Shown here piece by piece: positions 5,867 to 8,852 of a DNA stretch of 8,852 nt. The stretch spans positions 30,229-39,080 of the forward strand of contig DBVV01000155.1 in assembly GCA_002308795.1 (NCBI GenBank), read 5' to 3'. Source of the DNA: Mageeibacillus sp. UBA1255 (GTDB lineage Bacteria; Bacillota; Clostridia; UBA1212; UBA1255). Position 1 is the stretch's first letter, and each line of letters starts with the position of its first letter. The notes beneath the pieces are model-generated. The model was not told the DNA's origin, ran no database searches, and saw nothing but the letters and a program-made list of their open reading frames with translations. The position numbers were made by a program, and so were the translations under genes.

Positions 5867-6643
5867 CTACGCCTCCTTTTTTACGTATTTTATATATTCA
5901 ACGTCAGATTTTTTTGCCCGCTCGCACATCGTTTCGTACACCTGATCTCTGAGCGCCTTTTTCCTGACTGAGATCGACAGCGATCCGTCCGGGAAGAACG
6001 GCCCGTCGATATAAGTGACGATCTTCGGCTTCCTGAAAAAGCGCCGCTTCTGATAAGTGTTCGTGAAGCTGAATACCGGCGCGTCCAGTTTTACCGGGTA
6101 TGCGAAAGAAGTGTCCGGGAACGGGCGTATCTTTGTATAGTACGGCCATATGTGCGCTTCCGGGTAGATGACGACGCAGTTTCCGCTTTCTATTTGTTTT
6201 TCCATGCACGCTTTGAAGTTTTTCGCTGCGGCAATATTCCCCGGCAGCGGCATCGCTCCTATATATCTGTTGATCTTTCCCAGCACCGGCATCGAAACGT
6301 TGTTCGGATGGACAACGAAGTATACGTCTTTCGGAAACGCGAACATATTGGGCATCAGCGGGTCTCCGTAATTCGACGTGTGATTTCCGTACATGAAATA
6401 GCCGGTCTTCCGGTACGGTTTGAGCAGCTTCCGGTTTTCTGTACGGTGGTGCAGGACAAGCTTTGTGTACAGAAAAGCGAGCGGTGTGGCAACGATCCTG
6501 TAAAGTATGAATCTTACGATCCCGGAGAAGCCGCCCGTTCTGTCGTATCTGTAGTTTTCGTCTATTGTTACCGGAGTGATCTCGGCCCGCGAGAACTCGT
6601 CGTTCAGTTCGTCGCTGTAGTAGATCACGCGCCTTTTATCCAA
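5867..6643 (-). CDS. PlsC-like lysophospholipid/1-acylglycerol-phosphate acyltransferase family protein
   Basis: From the preferred TTG at 6643 the product is 258 residues, beginning with DKRRVIYYSDELNDEF after the initiator. A hydrophobic, partly amphipathic segment (about 42-66) precedes the acyltransferase fold. The catalytic box is GNHTSNYGD with His88 and Asp94, separated by five residues instead of the usual four. YPEAHIWP (160-167) replaces FPEGTR, paralleling YPEQSMWW in the fusion protein downstream. It probably transfers an acyl chain to a hydroxyl of a lipid or sugar at the membrane. The start is uncertain: the frame extends to a TTG at 6685 without a ribosome binding site, whereas the TTG at 6643 has GGAG nine bases upstream. 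It is the first gene of the operon, about 95 bases after the predicted transcription start. The family is fairly sure; the substrate is unknown. Confidence 0.85.
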   Translation of the reverse strand: MDKRRVIYYSDELNDEFSRAEITPVTIDENYRYDRTGGFSGIVRFILYRIVATPLAFLYTKLVLHHRTENRKLLKPYRKTGYFMYGNHTSNYGDPLMPNMFAFPKDVYFVVHPNNVSMPVLGKINRYIGAMPLPGNIAAAKNFKACMEKQIESGNCVVIYPEAHIWPYYTKIRPFPDTSFAYPVKLDAPVFSFTNTYQKRRFFRKPKIVTYIDGPFFPDGSLSISVRKKALRDQVYETMCERAKKSDVEYIKYVKKEA

Positions 6644-6745
6644 TTTGTATTTCTCCAATGCGCCTGCATTTTCAGCGGGGGGCAATGCTGCGGCTTCGTT
6701 TTCGGGTCTGCTTTGGCTTTTTGGTTTTTCCCGCCTGCCGTGATA

Positions 6746-6774
6746 ATTTTACTATAAAGCAGGGGAAAGGTCAA
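6746..6774 (-). promoter_or_regulatory. Sigma-A promoter of the acyltransferase-GT8 operon
   Basis: On the minus strand TTGACC (6769-6774) and TAAAAT (6746-6751) are separated by exactly 17 bases, predicting a start near 6739. The leader is about 95 bases to the TTG at 6643. The heptamer array ends only nine bases upstream of the -35 box. No separate promoter was noticed for the second or third gene, fitting a single three-gene transcript. Confidence 0.75.
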
Positions 6775-6782
6775 GGCGGCCA

Positions 6783-6838
6783 GCAACCGGCAACGAGCAA
6801 CGAGCAACGAGTAACTGGCAACGATTAATTGGCAACGG
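6783..6838. repeat. Tandem heptanucleotide array, eight units
   Basis: Eight contiguous 7-base units fill 56 bases. GCAACGA occurs perfectly at 6790, 6797, 6804 and 6818; variants GCAACCG and GCAACGG sit at the ends; GTAACTG (6811) and TTAATTG (6825) are diverged internal units. Phase is kept throughout with no insertion. The array lies between the hydrolase stop and the -35 box of the acyltransferase operon. It has no spacers and so is not a CRISPR. Its form resembles the short tandemly repeated heptamers of cyanobacteria, by analogy only. Slippage could change copy number and the upstream promoter context. Confidence 0.85.
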
Positions 6839-6888
6839 ATGAGGTCAGGGCAATCATTTTCTCCGCAGGCTTTATTACTGTTATTTGA

Positions 6889-8706
6889 CTATTTGATCTC
6901 AAACTTCCCGCTGTCGAGATCCACGGTGATAACGGTACCGTCCGAGAACGTTGTCCGCTGGACCCTGTATCCTTCGCCCACGAATTCGTGGCTTAAGAGT
7001 TCTTCAAAAAACAGCTTCCCGGCATTGGCGCAGGCGAATTTGACGTCCCGTATATCCTCTTCCGAAGCGTCGATCGGACAATACACCGGCTGCCCGTAAA
7101 GTATCGCGTATGCGTACGCGGAATCGGTTTTTGGTATGCACCATCCGCCCCTTTCTCCCGGCAGTCCGATCCAGGGGACAATAAAGCAATCGTGATATAC
7201 GAGGTTAAGCAGCGGTATCGGTATACCTACTGCGTCAACGTCGGTGTCGAATGCTGTGGAGTGGAACGGTGCGTGGTGGCAGAGTACCAGAGATGGTATG
7301 ATGCAGTCTATTCCTTCTTCGGATGAGGGTATGATGCCCTGATCCGTGAGCATATCGAAGCAGTGCCTGCGGAATTTTGCGCAGTCGGAGCGCGTGGCTG
7401 GATGGTCCGGGTTATAGCATTCGTCCAGTTCCACCACGGAGAACACGTCGAGGTAGGCGGCGTCAATATTTATCCCCAGTTCCCTGAACCTCTGGTAATT
7501 CCGGCGCACGTAATCGGGCTGGAATACGGAGCACAGGAACGTCTGTGCTCCTCCGGCCCAGACTTTATATACCTGATGAGTCCCGTCTGCTTTCAGTACG
7601 GCGTCGTCAATGCAGAAGTCGGGGCTGTCGAAGTAGTAGTCTCTGTACTGGTCGTGTATCCCGAAAATGTAACCGAGTTCCCGGCATGTATCCGAAAGTC
7701 TCGCCATGCCCGCTGCTCCGCCCGCTTTTTCATGAGGCGGGAACGGATCGGGATGAAGGTTATCGTAGCCGTGTCTGCCCCAGCCGTCGAAGTGTGTGTA
7801 GGCGTGCTCGAGCCCTTTTTCTTTAAGCTTCCGCAGCTCTTCGGCACGGTGGTCAAACGTAGTGTTCCAGTCGTTGCGCTCCGGATGTTCTTTATCGTAA
7901 AACATTGACTCCGGCGAAGTATGGGCCGCGATGCCTGAATGTATCACCGGAATGCCCTGCATTTTTGCCACGTTCGGGTTGCACTGTATCTTTTCCTTCA
8001 GCGTAACGAGCCTTCCGCGCTCCTTTAGGTAAGAGCGGTAGCATTTCGCGATCACGTTGTAGTCGCAGTTTTTGCGGAAGCAGAAACGGATCGTGCGCAT
8101 ATATCTGAAACGGCCTAGAGAATGTACCCAGAGCGGCAGGATGCGGTCTTCGTCAACGCGATATCGTACGTCGTAGGGAGTCTCGTAGATTGCCGCGTAC
8201 CCGGAACCGTCCCGCACCTGACCGTATATAGGCATGTACCCGTCCCGCTCGTAGACCAGGCCTGTTTCGGCAATGATCTGCATTCCGGCGGGGTAGAGGG
8301 TGCCCTGCATCTGCGACAGTACCGTGTATCCATGCCCCTCTTCTGCTCCGAATTCTAACGGAGCGGGGAACTGCACGTGTTCGATTTCGAATTTCTTGTC
8401 GCCGGACACGTTTATTTTGAACAGTACGTCGCCTGTGGTCCTGTCTGCGAACACCTGGGTTATGATGCTGATCTCTGAGTTTTCAAAGTGGTCAAATGTA
8501 GATTTAATAATGTCGGCGGTTCCTGAGCTCTTATACGTGACTGACGTCGGAGCGGGGAATTCAATTATCCTTCCGTCGCCAAATTTTACGTACGGCGTGC
8601 GCTTCATTTCCCAGCGGCTTCCGTCGGAGAGCGTTACGGCGTAGTAAAATTTTGCCGGTACGGCCTCGAGCGTGATATGGTCGTTCTTTATAGTGTAGTT
8701 TTCCAT
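6889..8706 (-). CDS. GH129/GH101-like glycoside hydrolase (putative intracellular alpha-N-acetylgalactosaminidase)
   Basis: The 605-residue protein has no signal peptide or membrane helix. An N-terminal beta-sandwich-like half (about 1-230) is followed by a probable TIM barrel (about 250-550) and a short beta-rich C-terminus. Barrel motifs include HFDGWGRHGYD (305-315), GIHDQYRDYY (349-358), YLDVFS (418-423) and SSEEG (461-465). These suit the retaining GH129/GH101 group, with Asp420 as nucleophile and Glu463 or Glu464 as acid/base. From memory, the Bifidobacterium enzyme NagBb (GH129) has its key Asp and Glu 43 residues apart, as Asp420 and Glu463 are here. That family removes alpha-GalNAc from mucin-type glycans inside the cell. 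The ATG at 8706 is chosen because AAGGAG precedes it by nine bases; the frame continues upstream to 8772 but crosses the promoter. Family is probable, substrate unproven. Confidence 0.8.
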   Translation of the reverse strand: MENYTIKNDHITLEAVPAKFYYAVTLSDGSRWEMKRTPYVKFGDGRIIEFPAPTSVTYKSSGTADIIKSTFDHFENSEISIITQVFADRTTGDVLFKINVSGDKKFEIEHVQFPAPLEFGAEEGHGYTVLSQMQGTLYPAGMQIIAETGLVYERDGYMPIYGQVRDGSGYAAIYETPYDVRYRVDEDRILPLWVHSLGRFRYMRTIRFCFRKNCDYNVIAKCYRSYLKERGRLVTLKEKIQCNPNVAKMQGIPVIHSGIAAHTSPESMFYDKEHPERNDWNTTFDHRAEELRKLKEKGLEHAYTHFDGWGRHGYDNLHPDPFPPHEKAGGAAGMARLSDTCRELGYIFGIHDQYRDYYFDSPDFCIDDAVLKADGTHQVYKVWAGGAQTFLCSVFQPDYVRRNYQRFRELGINIDAAYLDVFSVVELDECYNPDHPATRSDCAKFRRHCFDMLTDQGIIPSSEEGIDCIIPSLVLCHHAPFHSTAFDTDVDAVGIPIPLLNLVYHDCFIVPWIGLPGERGGWCIPKTDSAYAYAILYGQPVYCPIDASEEDIRDVKFACANAGKLFFEELLSHEFVGEGYRVQRTTFSDGTVITVDLDSGKFEIK

Positions 8707-8740
8707 GATCCTGAACTCCTTCCGGTCAAATGCTGTGTGT

Positions 8741-8749
8741 ATTATACCA
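8741..8749 (-). promoter_or_regulatory. Extended -10 promoter of the hydrolase gene
   Basis: On the minus strand TGGTATAAT combines a perfect TATAAT (8741-8746) with the TGn extension (8747-8749). No good -35 lies 17 bases upstream; TTGATG at 8767-8772 is 20 bases away, which is too far for ordinary use. Extended -10 promoters can work without a -35. The predicted start is near 8734, giving a leader of about 28 bases that contains the AAGGAG ribosome binding site. Confidence 0.7.
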
Positions 8750-8767
8750 GTTCGTTTGAAAAAAATC

Positions 8768-8787
8768 ATCAATTGAAATTTGTTGAT
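8768..8787. promoter_or_regulatory. Candidate operator: ATCAA-N10-TTGAT inverted repeat
   Basis: A 5-bp perfect inverted repeat, ATCAA (8768-8772) and TTGAT (8783-8787), lies just upstream of the hydrolase promoter, overlapping where the -35 would start. The interior also contains CAATTG and AAATTT. This is a plausible site for an activator compensating for the missing -35, but short A/T-rich dyads arise by chance and no regulator is identified. Confidence 0.25.
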
Positions 8788-8852
8788 TGCCTTTTTGTAC
8801 CTGCTTTCGGGGGGCGGATCGATAAATACGGCCGCAAATGGTCAAAAGGCGG

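Noticed and set aside
6152..6757. Plus-strand open frame (201 codons)
   Set aside because: It is antisense to the PlsC-like gene and its promoter; its apparent protein is an opposite-strand shadow.
6783..6838. CRISPR array
   Set aside because: Units are seven bases and contiguous, without unique spacers or cas genes.
6775..6888. Intrinsic terminator after the hydrolase gene
   Set aside because: No GC-rich stem followed by a T-run was found on the minus strand here, so some read-through into the next operon is possible.
7363..7908. Plus-strand open frame (181 codons)
   Set aside because: It is antisense to the catalytic barrel of the hydrolase and has no domain of its own.
8707..8772. Upstream start of the hydrolase at 8772
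   Set aside because: The extra 22 codons cross a TGGTATAAT promoter and the AAGGAG site; the ATG at 8706 is well placed after both.
8773..8852. Additional gene at the right edge
   Set aside because: Only short frames are visible, with no ribosome binding site or recognisable product.

Overview
The window looks like the chromosome of a Bacillota (Firmicutes) bacterium, most likely a gut-type Clostridia member. The evidence is near-consensus sigma-A promoters, strong AGGAGG-type ribosome binding sites, a CIRCE heat-shock operator, a clostridial-style sigma/anti-sigma-like gene pair, and an intracellular hydrolase resembling mucin O-glycan enzymes. Base composition is balanced, about half G+C. 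No RNA gene, insertion sequence, phage gene or CRISPR array was seen.

Layout. (1) Bases 1-2268, plus strand: a promoter and a hairpin leader precede two genes overlapping by 8 bp. The first encodes a small DNA-binding protein with an XRE helix-turn-helix fused to a sigma-70 region 4-like C-terminus. The second encodes a single-pass membrane protein with a short cytoplasmic N-terminus and a two-part extracellular portion joined by Pro/Thr-rich linkers. Together they look like a transmembrane signalling pair. (2) Bases 2320-2919, minus strand: an Hsp20 small heat-shock gene with a textbook promoter overlapped by CIRCE, a hairpin at the predicted 5' end of the mRNA, and its own terminator, which separates it from the convergent plus-strand operon. 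(3) Bases 2947-3111: no convincing gene, but an 11-bp inverted repeat encloses a strong Shine-Dalgarno sequence and an ATG. (4) Bases 3112-6774, minus strand: a compact operon with promoter, PlsC-like acyltransferase, GT8 glycosyltransferase, GT8-PlsC fusion, then terminator. (5) Bases 6783-6838: eight tandem heptanucleotides directly upstream of that promoter. (6) Bases 6889-8749, minus strand: a 605-residue GH129/GH101-like glycoside hydrolase with its own extended -10 promoter.

Functional reading. The three-gene operon pairs sugar transfer with acyl transfer twice, once as separate neighbours and once in a single polypeptide. The best inference is synthesis of an acylated glycolipid or glycan of the cell envelope; the sugar donor, acceptor and acyl donor cannot be read from sequence. 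The hydrolase has no export signal and probably acts on imported alpha-GalNAc-type sugars or glycopeptides. Hsp20 is stress-controlled by HrcA. The most original elements are the XRE/sigma-4 hybrid with its coupled membrane partner, the GT8-PlsC fusion operon, and the heptamer arrays upstream of promoters.
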